DNA from: CAYMST01 sp964393115
GTDB lineage: Bacteria; Bacteroidota; Bacteroidia; Cytophagales; Cyclobacteriaceae
NCBI GenBank assembly: GCA_964393115.1
Contig: CAYMST010000202.1
Span: forward strand, 1-8,696
Direction of reading: 5' to 3'
Length of the DNA: 8,696 nt
Shown: positions 1 to 7,591 of the stretch, in pieces
Numbering within the stretch: the stretch's first letter is position 1
Layout: the number at the start of each line of letters is the position of its first letter
Position numbers and translations under genes: made by a program
Notes under the pieces: model-generated
Seen by the model: the letters and a program-made list of their open reading frames with translations, nothing else
Databases searched by the model: none
What the model was told of the DNA's origin: nothing

Positions 1-163
1 GCACTAACCACCTACCAATAACGGGATCATATTCTCTGAGTTGAAAATGATTCCAGCCCGACTCTTCGTCTTCCTCAGCAAATTGTCCCTGATATCCATA
101 GCGAACATTTCGTTCACCACCTTTTTGGTTCTGATTCATCACCAAACCAAATGGATAGTAATC
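1..163 (-). other. RHS core closing motifs, up to the start of the variable tip
   Basis: Residues 2473-2526 read DYYPFGLVMNQNQKGGERNV, then RYGYQGQFAEEDEESGWNHF, then QLREYDPVIGRWLV. This is the conserved end of the RHS core. In family members a DP- or PDP-containing cleavage/junction segment and then an unrelated C-terminal domain follow immediately after GRWL/GRFL. The window ends one codon and one base after GRWL. Confidence 0.9.
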
Positions 164-3100
164 CGTCGTTTCAATTATGGTCAACCCACTCTGGCTCACA
201 CATAGGTCATCGAAGAAGACGTCTACTCCTTCGCTTTCATTGACCACGTAAATATACATAAATCCATCTTCTGGCACTGATGGAATAGATATTTTTAATT
301 CTTCACCGCTATTGGCGGGCACGCTTATTTGTCGATAGTGATTCGACACGTCATCATCTATCCAGATCGGGTTATAATCTTTGTCAAAATATAAGATACT
401 TAAATAAGCGCGTGGCCTGGCATTGTTAAATCCAGCCCCTCCTGCAAAAATCGTCAAAGCCGCATTGATATTTGTCTGTTGCAAACCGTCTGATTCAGGC
501 GCTGTAGAGGCATTCGTCGCTTCGGTAAGTGCTCCTAACACACTACTCAATGACACCAGATTTCCTTGACTCCCCACATACTTAGCCTTTACTTGTATTT
601 CTACACTGTCACCAGCGCGTACCTGTAACGACTTCGTAGGTCCCACTAGATGTCCTGCTGCTGCACTCAAACGAGACACCTTATTTCCTTCCTGACCATC
701 TCGTAAAATGGTGAAATTGTGATCGTCAGAAGTAAATCGGCTGGACAAGTTTTGAAACTGCGAGGCTTCATAGGTGGCATGCTCGGTCTCCATGGTAGCC
801 ACCGAAAATGAAATTACTTCACTAACTACCGCTCGCACCGTGCCCAAATGATCTGTTAATTCGTAGGTATACCGGTCATGATCTGGATAGACAAACGCTG
901 AACCAATTTTACCACTTCCGTAGATCGGCCACTCATACGGTACTAGGTTACCAGCACCATCCATATTGTAGATACACAAGATATTACCAGAAGCATCACG
1001 CACATAATATGTTGTACCTGCTGCAGTCCCGTCACTCTTTTTTATCCTGAATCCACGGTCATCATAGGTATAGGTGATCGTAGCATCACCTTGATCAATA
1101 GTCGTAACTTTGCCCGTTACATCATATGTAATCGCCCATACTTCACGTTCCGAACCGTCTTTTTTGTAGTAAATCAACGTGTCCAACTGACCTATGGCAT
1201 CATATTTATATTGGGCATATCTTTCTGCCGCTCCAAAGACTCCATTATCATCCCAATCGATCAGGACTTCAGATAGTTTATTCGTGTTTTTCAGGTACAC
1301 ATACTTGAGCTTATGCAACATCTCACCGGTACTATCGCGACGATCCAAGCCCTGGATATTACCATTTTCATCATACACCAGATCTTGGGTTGCATTGATT
1401 TTAGCTGTCTTGTCATCTGAAAAACTTTCTTGCTTACCATAGAAGGCATTCTTCAGTTGGTTTTTCTCATCGTAGGCATACGCATGGACGTTAGCTTCGT
1501 TCATTTGGATTTCCCCATCGGTAGTCAAGATCGTTTCAAAGGATTCTCCTTGATTGGCATCAACGACAAACCCGATATCCATAGAAATGGAACGCTGCGC
1601 TTTTACCACTCCCTCTTCATACTCATTTAAAACCAGGTCCTCAGCTGGGTACCAAACGTCATCATCACTATAGTCATAAGCCCAACGTGCCGCCATGATA
1701 TTTCCATCATACTGTTGCTCCATATCAGCATCTTCAAGCAAATAATCTACACTTGCCTTCAGACCCGGGTCACTGAAATCAAGCTGCCCTTCATAATCGT
1801 TCTGGTGATACTCTAGACTAAGCCCAAATACGTCTTTATAGGGTACGCCTCCATCTCCTCCATCGCCTCCGGGATCCGCAGCAGAGTTAGGATAATTGAT
1901 CGCTTTAAGCCAGCCATTAATGGTATAGGTGTAGTCTATTCCTTGTAAAGCATTTCCCACTACCATACGCTTCAATGGACCATGTAAAAAATACTCATAA
2001 CTCCCCTGCTGATGGGTCATAAGACCGTGGACATTACCATCTCTACTGGTTTTAACATTGATCAGTCGTTGGTTATCATCATAGGTATAATGATGATCGA
2101 AGCGTTCATCTTCCTCATCTTTTTGATAAATCACATGTTGGACATTACCATAATAATCATAGGTATAATGAACAGTGACGTACTTATTTACCTCCTTGAA
2201 AAATTGTACCACCCATTGGACACGGCCCAAGTCATCATAACTATACCAGGTTTTTACGGACTCGTTTTCGGTATACGACACCGCTCCGGTCAAAAATGCT
2301 TGACTGCCAAACTCAGCTGGAAGATGACCATCTGGATCGTCATAGTAAGTATCTATCTGCTCACTAAAGGTACCATTATCAGTTTTCAAGCCTCCTGATC
2401 GGTCCTCTATGTCATATTTCGCCCTCTTTTCTAGTATACCTATAAGCGCTTGAGAGTCAAAAGCCCAATCGTCATTGGTAAATGTGTATACTCCGGACTG
2501 TATCGGACGACCACTTTGATCATAGTTTGTATAGGAGTACTGATCTCGCTGGCGCTGCAGAGCGTTTTGTGAGAAGCGAATGCGACCATCTCGTGCATAC
2601 ATATACTTTGTAATACCAGCATCAGGCTCGCGGGTTTCCATTAAGCGGCCTTGGAAGTCATACCGGTAAAAATTGGTAAACGGTAGTTTATAGTAATTAT
2701 ATGCTCCATTTGTCTTGCCATCATAGACGCTCAACTCCTCTTCCGGAACCGTATTCATCAAACTATCCATACCATTTGGTGCAATAGAGGCAATCAAACG
2801 ACCAGCATTGTCATAAAAATTATAATTTTCAAGCCTGTAGTACAGCGTATAGCGGATATCTGGCTTAATATATTTGTAAAAACCTCCCTTATTATAACAA
2901 TTCAGTCGTACCCAATCACCATATGGACGAAACTGTATTATCCGACTATTTCCGTGGGAGACATAAGGGTCTACATGAAATATAAAACCGGGCTGCACAT
3001 CTTGTGCTTCTACTTGTACGGTCGAGGTTGAATCAAATTGTGCTGATGCAATAACCTGTTCACCAGCATGGTAGGTGATAAACTCGTGACCTCGTGTATC

Positions 3101-6100
3101 GCGAACTACCGTTTTATACAAGTTGCTTAACTCGCCAGGTTCACCCGTCAATATTTCTCGAAGCCTACTATAATATTTGAGCTCACTTGGAAATGCTGCC
3201 ACTTGACGGGTAATGCCATGTCGATTTCGCATCGTATTGCCCGGAGTTTTTGTCGCCACAGTTTCTCCTGATCCGTCGTCTAAATACTCCGTTTGACTAT
3301 AAGGGTAATGGGTATAAGGAACACGATCTTCCAACGTATTATGCTTAGAATAATAATGACCTAGTGTGCCCGGCTTACTGTTTTCTACCAAGCTGTCTTG
3401 ATGAAAGGTGACAAAATCATCTCGATAGTAAAAACGATCGTCTGCCGTTGGAGCCGACATCGTCTCTATTGCCGGTCGATCGTACTCATCGTAAACAGGC
3501 TGCGAAGCAAAGTAAGTGTCACGATAGCGGTCATAGGTTTGAGTTTGTGTCAAATTTCCACTCCAGTCATAATACGACTTAGACTTGCTATGCACCATAC
3601 CAGCAGAGTCATAGGTATAACTCGTCATTCGATTGAACATGTTATCACAATCTTCGACTATATTCAACCCATGGGTTGACCACGGCGAGTAAAAGGTGAA
3701 CCTGTCATTTCTATTAACATCAGAGGAGCTGCCGGAATAATTATGTTCAAAGTGGTAATCCGTACGTACTCTGCTCTTGATGGGAGTATCACCAGGAGTG
3801 TTTAAAAATCCAACGTCTAGCGAAAACCCGTTGGCTATCCATTCATCATCATAGTGCCATTCTAAGACAGAAGTAATGTCATAATCTCCTTGCTCATCTA
3901 CTGAAAGTGGAAATTCACCCTCCAAATCAGTGGTAAACCGGTTTTCCAACGGTATGTATACTTCTTTCTTTTTTTGGAAATGACAGAACTCATAGTCGTA
4001 ACGCCCAGCTAGGGTACTGTTGTCCATATGATCGGATAAAGTCATCACATGGCGATACGGCGTTTCAATGTTTCGCTCGTTCATCTCACATTCCGCGCCT
4101 AGTTCCGCATAACTCGCCTCTACGACACTGATACCAATTTTGCTATCTGGTGCTACTAAACTAGGTTGTATACTAGTGACATTAGAAGTACCGGCTATGA
4201 CTTCATCATCCGCTGTCCAATTCCAGGTGAGGTTTATGTGTTCATTATAGGAAATGGACAATGTCCCTGGGTCAATGATGTTATCAAACCGTCCGGTACG
4301 GTCATACCTAAAATCTCCTTCTAGAAAACCTTCATCTACTAATTGTAGATTGACATCAGGCGGCGTAACGGTTCTAATATCCAACACTCCATCTGCATTC
4401 AAGCTAGCTGTCTCTGAGAGCGGGATTTCCACGCTGTATTGACCCTGATAAAGCGGTTCTCTGCTCTTCAAACGAACAAAATCTTTATCTCCGAATGAAA
4501 TACAAAATTGATCTCCTTCCAGTCCTCCGTCCTGATCAACGTTATTACAATCTACACTAGAACCTTTCCGAAATACAATTTCCTGACCCCATTGGGCGTG
4601 CAGTCTGATTTCGTATACCGTTTCAGGTTTGTATACATCGGCCAATTCAAACACAATCTCATCATCTCGCTCACTATGCAGGCAACTCCAAAGCTTACTT
4701 CCTTCTCCCGCGATAACCCTTGGTGGATCTAACGTTACGTTATATTTGGGCAAAATGGCTCTAATGGGTTGCGCACAGCTTCTGCCGTTTACACTTCCAC
4801 TTGATATATTGATCCCGTAAGTCCCATCGAGCAATAGATCACCAGCTGATAGTGTTAGAACTTGATTTGTTCCGGTTATAGCCTCCTCATTTCGCGTCCA
4901 GTAACAATTAATATTCGTACCACTCGATGCTCCTGAAAACGATAGTGACCGTGTAGTTGGAGGGTTGTCCCGTAGATTAAATCCTAATTCCTGATCAAAA
5001 TCGGACGCTGAAATGCTCAAGTCACTGAGCTCCGTATGATCAAAGTAATGATCATTATAATCAGAGTACACCACGAATTTATCTTCTGAATCTTGATTTG
5101 GATAACTGACCCAGTAATGGTATTCCGTTTTAACGCGAGTCTTTATAGTATCCAAACCTAAGTTAGGTACATGCGTTCCGTAGTCAAAGCTAAACCCCTC
5201 ACTATACTTCCCGGTTTCCTTCTTATTCCACCATTCTAGAGTATTGGTGAATTTCCATTGTAGGTCTCCATATCCTTGACCTTCATTTCCTTCAACGACA
5301 ACATCGAATTTTTTACCTTCTGGCACGTCAAAGATGTTCACCTCATTACCTCGATCATAATGACACCAGGCATTATTAAATGTCCCTACTGCATTATGTG
5401 ATGTCACATGTAGATTAACTGTTTTCACAGGAAGGATAGATCCAATGCTATAAGGTACTGTATTACAATGTAGGCCTCCCTCACTGATGGAAGACTCCGT
5501 TATATCTACAGCGTATAATCCCGTTCCTCCAAAATCATTGGGAGAAATACTCGTTCTATCCGCTGTTCCATTAAGGTTAATCCCATTTTTGGTCCATATC
5601 CAGTGCGTTACAACAGCTGGTGAGGCATTGTGAGCCATCCTAATCGTGCCTTTTGAAAGTGGATCGTCATATAGTGCCATACCTTTGTGAGCGAAATTTT
5701 GATCCGAAAGGTTTACCGTATAGGGTGCCGCTTGGAGCGTCTTAAACTCTATCGTTCCTACTGTGGGATACTCCAGTGAACCTGATTCCTGATTGACATA
5801 TACGGTGTAAATACCGTCTGGGAAGCTCGTATTATTACGAATAGAGATGTCGTACGCAGAAGAGCTTCTTGGTTCTACACAAAATCTATTGGGACCACCA
5901 GGACCTTGATTGTTTATACAAGTATTCCCCTGCGGATTCGTAAAAACAAGTTCATCATGAGCACTTCTAAGGATGATTTTAGTAGGAGCCGTCATGTTAC
6001 CCGAAAGCGATAATTTGAACGTAATTTCATCCTTATGACTGCCCCCCGGACATCTTCTTTCCACTATTCCATCTCCATCATTAACCTGATAGACATAAAT

Positions 6101-7579
6101 AGGAACAAATTCGTAGGTGGCCAAAACAGCTGGAACTGGACTGGCACAGGCTCGTCCATTAACTGTTCCACCAGTAAGCCGGACTCCATAATTCCCTCCA
6201 ATGGACATGTCCGTTTGATTAATTTCCATATCGTTGGTTGTACCACTTATATCACTACCATTACGTTGCCAAACGCAATTCAAACTGTTACTTCCGGTAT
6301 TGAGGCTTAAGGTTCTTGACGAATAAAGATCATCATACAAAGTATGGCCCGTTTGGTTATCGAAGTCTGTCGCTGAGAAACTAACCGTATTGAGTTCCAC
6401 ATAATCAAAAGTGTGGGTGCGGAAAGACGAGAAGCGACTGAAGTTGTCAAACACGGTAATGTCCTGGGTAACCTGATGCGAATATTCATAGTCCGTCCTC
6501 ACCCTTGTTTTCATTTGCTTCGTCCCAGTGGCTGAAAAATGGGTGCCATAGTCAAATGTGAACCCATTATTGTTACCACTGCCATCGATACGGCGCCATT
6601 CTAGTGTATTATTAATCTTCTCATAGGTTTTATCTGGCTCTAGTGTTCTTTGTGATTGCGTGCTAAACCTCCTGTTATGAGGCACCACAAAGGTTTTATT
6701 CGGTTCCGAATTTCTATTATAATGACAAAGTGCATTATTGAAAGTTCCTACTTTATTGTGTGCTGCTATATATGGATTAGGAAGCTGGATCACCAGAACC
6801 TCATAGCGATCGTTTACTTGGTAATTAAAAAATGGTTTTAACTCATGCGTCACGTTATCTGCTGGTAGATCACCTGTGATCGCTGTGGTGATAGCTGTCA
6901 ATCCATACGCTGCGGCATCGGTAATGTTGATGCTGACATCGTCTAGTGAACCAGGAATATCTACTCCATTTCGTTGCCACTTCCAGGAGACCGTAACGCC
7001 AGCAGGGGCATCATGAGATACACTTAGGGTACCCGGTTTTGATGAGCTCCTATAGGCGGCGACGCCTCCCACGTGCTCAAAGTTACTGGCTTGAATCTCC
7101 ACTGTCACTTTTATATCTTCAGCTAGCATAAAGGAAAGCTGACCCTGGGCCACATCGGAGTTAGGGCCATGCACAAAAACCACATCAAATGTACCGTCCG
7201 CAAACGGTTCGTTGTGAATCATCGATAGTGTTGTTGAACCAAACGTTCCTATACAAAACTGTCCAACTGATAACCCTCCAAACTCTTGAGAAATTTGTTG
7301 ACAATCTATATATTTCGTTGACCCAGAAAAAAATGGTAAGAACTCTATTTCCGTTCCCCCACCCACTGGTCTGAGGATGACTTTATCCAAGGCGTCTATG
7401 GTAGTAGATGAGATATTCGTCAATATCAGCTGTGTGTCAAAGGAAGAGGGATGGTCGGATTGCGATCCCCGTGTGTGTGTGTACCCAACTCCATTATTGA
7501 TCCGGATTTGTCCAAAAGACTTACCCGAAAGAAAAACAATAACAGAGCATACTATTAGTCGGTAGAATACAGTTTTCAT
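1..7579 (-). CDS. Giant secreted RHS/YD-repeat protein with three N-terminal Ig-like modules; C-terminus beyond the window
   Basis: The frame is open from ATG at 7579 to position 1, giving 2526 complete codons with no stop. The start is supported by the signal peptide directly after it and by the stop of the previous gene 12 bases upstream. Layout: signal peptide 1-23; three tandem modules of about 458 residues (25-1313) containing Ig-like domains; YD-repeat region 1314 to about 2242; RHS core motif DHLGTVRAV at 2243-2251; inserted lectin-like domain 2253-2470; TDYYPFGLVM from 2472; YGYQGQFAEEDEE from 2494; YDPVIGRWL up to 2525. RHS proteins fold into a hollow YD shell that in characterised members encloses a C-terminal toxin. 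Here the shell is visible but the tip is not, so activity cannot be named. Export through Sec to the periplasm, surface or outside is likely. At more than 2500 residues it is long for the family, because of the modular N-terminus. It could be a polymorphic toxin, or a surface or gliding-related adhesin using the same scaffold. Confidence 0.95.
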   Translation of the reverse strand, partial: MKTVFYRLIVCSVIVFLSGKSFGQIRINNGVGYTHTRGSQSDHPSSFDTQLILTNISSTTIDALDKVILRPVGGGTEIEFLPFFSGSTKYIDCQQISQEFGGLSVGQFCIGTFGSTTLSMIHNEPFADGTFDVVFVHGPNSDVAQGQLSFMLAEDIKVTVEIQASNFEHVGGVAAYRSSSKPGTLSVSHDAPAGVTVSWKWQRNGVDIPGSLDDVSINITDAAAYGLTAITTAITGDLPADNVTHELKPFFNYQVNDRYEVLVIQLPNPYIAAHNKVGTFNNALCHYNRNSEPNKTFVVPHNRRFSTQSQRTLEPDKTYEKINNTLEWRRIDGSGNNNGFTFDYGTHFSATGTKQMKTRVRTDYEYSHQVTQDITVFDNFSRFSSFRTHTFDYVELNTVSFSATDFDNQTGHTLYDDLYSSRTLSLNTGSNSLNCVWQRNGSDISGTTNDMEINQTDMSIGGNYGVRLTGGTVNGRACASPVPAVLATYEFVPIYVYQVNDGDGIVERRCPGGSHKDEITFKLSLSGNMTAPTKIILRSAHDELVFTNPQGNTCINNQGPGGPNRFCVEPRSSSAYDISIRNNTSFPDGIYTVYVNQESGSLEYPTVGTIEFKTLQAAPYTVNLSDQNFAHKGMALYDDPLSKGTIRMAHNASPAVVTHWIWTKNGINLNGTADRTSISPNDFGGTGLYAVDITESSISEGGLHCNTVPYSIGSILPVKTVNLHVTSHNAVGTFNNAWCHYDRGNEVNIFDVPEGKKFDVVVEGNEGQGYGDLQWKFTNTLEWWNKKETGKYSEGFSFDYGTHVPNLGLDTIKTRVKTEYHYWVSYPNQDSEDKFVVYSDYNDHYFDHTELSDLSISASDFDQELGFNLRDNPPTTRSLSFSGASSGTNINCYWTRNEEAITGTNQVLTLSAGDLLLDGTYGINISSGSVNGRSCAQPIRAILPKYNVTLDPPRVIAGEGSKLWSCLHSERDDEIVFELADVYKPETVYEIRLHAQWGQEIVFRKGSSVDCNNVDQDGGLEGDQFCISFGDKDFVRLKSREPLYQGQYSVEIPLSETASLNADGVLDIRTVTPPDVNLQLVDEGFLEGDFRYDRTGRFDNIIDPGTLSISYNEHINLTWNWTADDEVIAGTSNVTSIQPSLVAPDSKIGISVVEASYAELGAECEMNERNIETPYRHVMTLSDHMDNSTLAGRYDYEFCHFQKKKEVYIPLENRFTTDLEGEFPLSVDEQGDYDITSVLEWHYDDEWIANGFSLDVGFLNTPGDTPIKSRVRTDYHFEHNYSGSSSDVNRNDRFTFYSPWSTHGLNIVEDCDNMFNRMTSYTYDSAGMVHSKSKSYYDWSGNLTQTQTYDRYRDTYFASQPVYDEYDRPAIETMSAPTADDRFYYRDDFVTFHQDSLVENSKPGTLGHYYSKHNTLEDRVPYTHYPYSQTEYLDDGSGETVATKTPGNTMRNRHGITRQVAAFPSELKYYSRLREILTGEPGELSNLYKTVVRDTRGHEFITYHAGEQVIASAQFDSTSTVQVEAQDVQPGFIFHVDPYVSHGNSRIIQFRPYGDWVRLNCYNKGGFYKYIKPDIRYTLYYRLENYNFYDNAGRLIASIAPNGMDSLMNTVPEEELSVYDGKTNGAYNYYKLPFTNFYRYDFQGRLMETREPDAGITKYMYARDGRIRFSQNALQRQRDQYSYTNYDQSGRPIQSGVYTFTNDDWAFDSQALIGILEKRAKYDIEDRSGGLKTDNGTFSEQIDTYYDDPDGHLPAEFGSQAFLTGAVSYTENESVKTWYSYDDLGRVQWVVQFFKEVNKYVTVHYTYDYYGNVQHVIYQKDEEDERFDHHYTYDDNQRLINVKTSRDGNVHGLMTHQQGSYEYFLHGPLKRMVVGNALQGIDYTYTINGWLKAINYPNSAADPGGDGGDGGVPYKDVFGLSLEYHQNDYEGQLDFSDPGLKASVDYLLEDADMEQQYDGNIMAARWAYDYSDDDVWYPAEDLVLNEYEEGVVKAQRSISMDIGFVVDANQGESFETILTTDGEIQMNEANVHAYAYDEKNQLKNAFYGKQESFSDDKTAKINATQDLVYDENGNIQGLDRRDSTGEMLHKLKYVYLKNTNKLSEVLIDWDDNGVFGAAERYAQYKYDAIGQLDTLIYYKKDGSEREVWAITYDVTGKVTTIDQGDATITYTYDDRGFRIKKSDGTAAGTTYYVRDASGNILCIYNMDGAGNLVPYEWPIYGSGKIGSAFVYPDHDRYTYELTDHLGTVRAVVSEVISFSVATMETEHATYEASQFQNLSSRFTSDDHNFTILRDGQEGNKVSRLSAAAGHLVGPTKSLQVRAGDSVEIQVKAKYVGSQGNLVSLSSVLGALTEATNASTAPESDGLQQTNINAALTIFAGGAGFNNARPRAYLSILYFDKDYNPIWIDDDVSNHYRQISVPANSGEELKISIPSVPEDGFMYIYVVNESEGVDVFFDDLCVSQSGLTIIETTDYYPFGLVMNQNQKGGERNVRYGYQGQFAEEDEESGWNHFQLREYDPVIGRWLV
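170..823 (-). other. Lectin-like domain inserted in the RHS core (residues 2253-2470)
   Basis: About 218 residues separate DHLGTVRAVV from TDYYPFG, which are close together in classical RHS cores. The insert starts near TMETEHATYEASQFQN, continues with KVSRLSAAAGHLVGPTKSLQ and VRAGDSVEIQVKAKYV, and ends with EDGFMYIYVVNESEGVDVFF and then DDLCV. The pattern (ligand-domain-like start, V-Y-AKY strand, YIYVVNES, FDDL end) matches a galactose-binding/jelly-roll-like insert I recall in many Bacteroidota RHS proteins. The fold assignment is inference. A related ILYDDFRV ending is seen in the upstream gene. Confidence 0.75.
854..3640 (-). repeat. YD-repeat (RHS shell) region, residues 1314-2242
   Basis: At least a dozen degenerate YD-type repeats can be read. 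Examples are YTYDSAGMVHSKS, VYDEYDRPAIE, FYDNAGRLIASIAPNG, YRYDFQGRLMETREPDAG (from about residue 1638), NYDQSGRPIQSG, YSYDDLGRVQWV, YTYDYYGNVQHV, YTYDDNQRLINV, VYDENGNIQGLD, YKYDAIGQLDTL, TYDVTGKVTTID and YTYDDRGFRIKK. Family-typical Bacteroidota landmarks also occur: VPYTHYPYSQTEYLDDGSGE (from 1420) and HGPLKRMVVGNALQGIDYTY followed by TINGWLK (from His1866). Such repeats build the spiral beta-sheet wall of the RHS/Tc cocoon. The stretch at about 1440-1630 has few clear YD motifs and is less regular. Confidence 0.9.
1847..1870 (-). repeat. Gly-Asp linker (GGDGGDGG) inside the YD region
   Basis: Residues 1904-1911 are GGDGGDGG, encoded by a short purine-rich repeat of GGAGGC/GGAGAT-type codons. 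They sit between INYPNSAADP and VPYKDVFGLSLEYHQNDYEG. It is probably a flexible surface loop after the TINGWLK motif. The short DNA repeat could change length in steps of 9 bases without breaking the frame. Confidence 0.75.
3641..4735 (-). repeat. Composite module copy 3, shortened (about residues 949-1313), leading into the YD region
   Basis: Four of the five landmarks are present at offsets of 458-460 from copy 2. They are WSCLHSERDDEI and the QFC pair (Cys1011, Cys1026) followed by YQGQYSVEI; Ig-like TWNWTADDEVIAG (Trp1119); YDYEFCHFQKKKE in place of the FNNA-CHY motif (Cys1199); and LEW (Trp1241) with GFSLDVGF and KSRVRTDYHFEH. The second Ig-like domain is missing. Where it would begin, sequence passes through DRFTFYSPWSTHGLNIVEDC into MFNRMTSYTYD, the first YD-type repeat. 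This is the most divergent copy. Confidence 0.8.
4736..6106 (-). repeat. Composite module copy 2 (about residues 492-948)
   Basis: All five landmarks recur in the same order at an offset of 454-461 residues from copy 1. They are Cys554/NRFC (Cys567) followed by FPDGIYTVYV; WIWTKNGINLNG (Trp660); HNAVGTFNNAWCHYDR (His728, Cys739); LEW (Trp783) with GFSFDYGTH and KTRVKTEYHY; and NCYWTRNEEAITG (Trp894) closing in VNGRSCAQPI. It has an additional RRCPGGSHKDEI segment near its start that is matched in copy 3 but not copy 1. Identity to copy 1 is high only at landmarks and the DNA has diverged, so this is not a recent duplication. Confidence 0.85.
6107..7507 (-). repeat. Composite module copy 1 (about residues 25-491)
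   Basis: This is the first of three diverged tandem modules. Landmarks in order: a Cys pair ending QFC (Cys93, Cys109) followed by a FADGTFDVVFV strand; Ig-like domain with WKWQRNGVDIPG (Trp199); HNKVGTFNNALCHYNRN (His274, Cys285); LEW (Trp328), then GFTFDYGTH and KTRVRTDYEYSH; and a second Ig-like domain with NCVWQRNGSDISG (Trp437) closing in VNGRACASPV. The two Ig-like segments resemble each other, suggesting an older duplication inside the unit. I do not recognise the whole unit as a named domain. It probably forms a beta-rich extracellular stalk. Confidence 0.85.
7471..7482 (-). repeat. (CA)6 dinucleotide tract near the start of the RHS gene
   Basis: Six CA units on the coding strand (GT on the plus strand) fall at about codons 33-37, encoding the THT of GYTHTRG just after the signal peptide. 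It lies next to a run of four C on the plus strand (G on the coding strand, 7467-7470). A gain or loss of one unit would shift the frame and end translation early. It is short for a contingency locus. Confidence 0.6.
7511..7579 (-). other. Sec signal peptide of the RHS protein
   Basis: Residues 1-23 have a basic start (MK, Arg7), a hydrophobic stretch (LIVCSVIVFL, residues 8-17) and a likely signal peptidase I site after SFG, giving mature Gln24. The residue after Cys11 does not fit a lipobox placement, since the Cys sits inside the hydrophobic core, so a lipoprotein is unlikely. This supports the chosen start and an extracytoplasmic destination. Confidence 0.85.
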
Positions 7580-7591
7580 GGTCAAGGTGGA
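7580..7591 (-). other. 12-base junction between the two genes, no Shine-Dalgarno
   Basis: Between the TAA of the upstream gene and the ATG of the RHS gene the minus strand reads TCCACCTTGACC. There is no GGAGG-like sequence here or in the last codons upstream, as is common in Bacteroidota. There is no room for a promoter or terminator, so co-transcription is the simplest reading. Confidence 0.8.

Noticed and set aside
1847..1870. CRISPR or other DNA-level repeat array
   Set aside because: The repeats are short, contiguous and encode a Gly-Asp linker in frame. There are no regularly spaced repeats with unique spacers anywhere in the window.
2440..6489. Minus-strand 60-codon frames at 2440-2622, 6064-6246 and 6307-6489
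   Set aside because: They are out of frame with the RHS gene, whose codons begin at coordinates equal to 1 modulo 3, and overlap its YD repeats or modules fully.
1091..6841. Many short plus-strand open frames of 60-128 codons across the giant gene
   Set aside because: They lie antisense to a continuous minus-strand frame with recognisable domains. Their translations show no family motifs and are low-quality Ile/Ser-rich sequence, as expected for the reverse of YD repeats.
1..7579. The giant gene as a pseudogene or several broken genes
   Set aside because: Reading the frame from 7579 to 1 gives no stop or frameshift, and landmarks at both ends are in the same phase.
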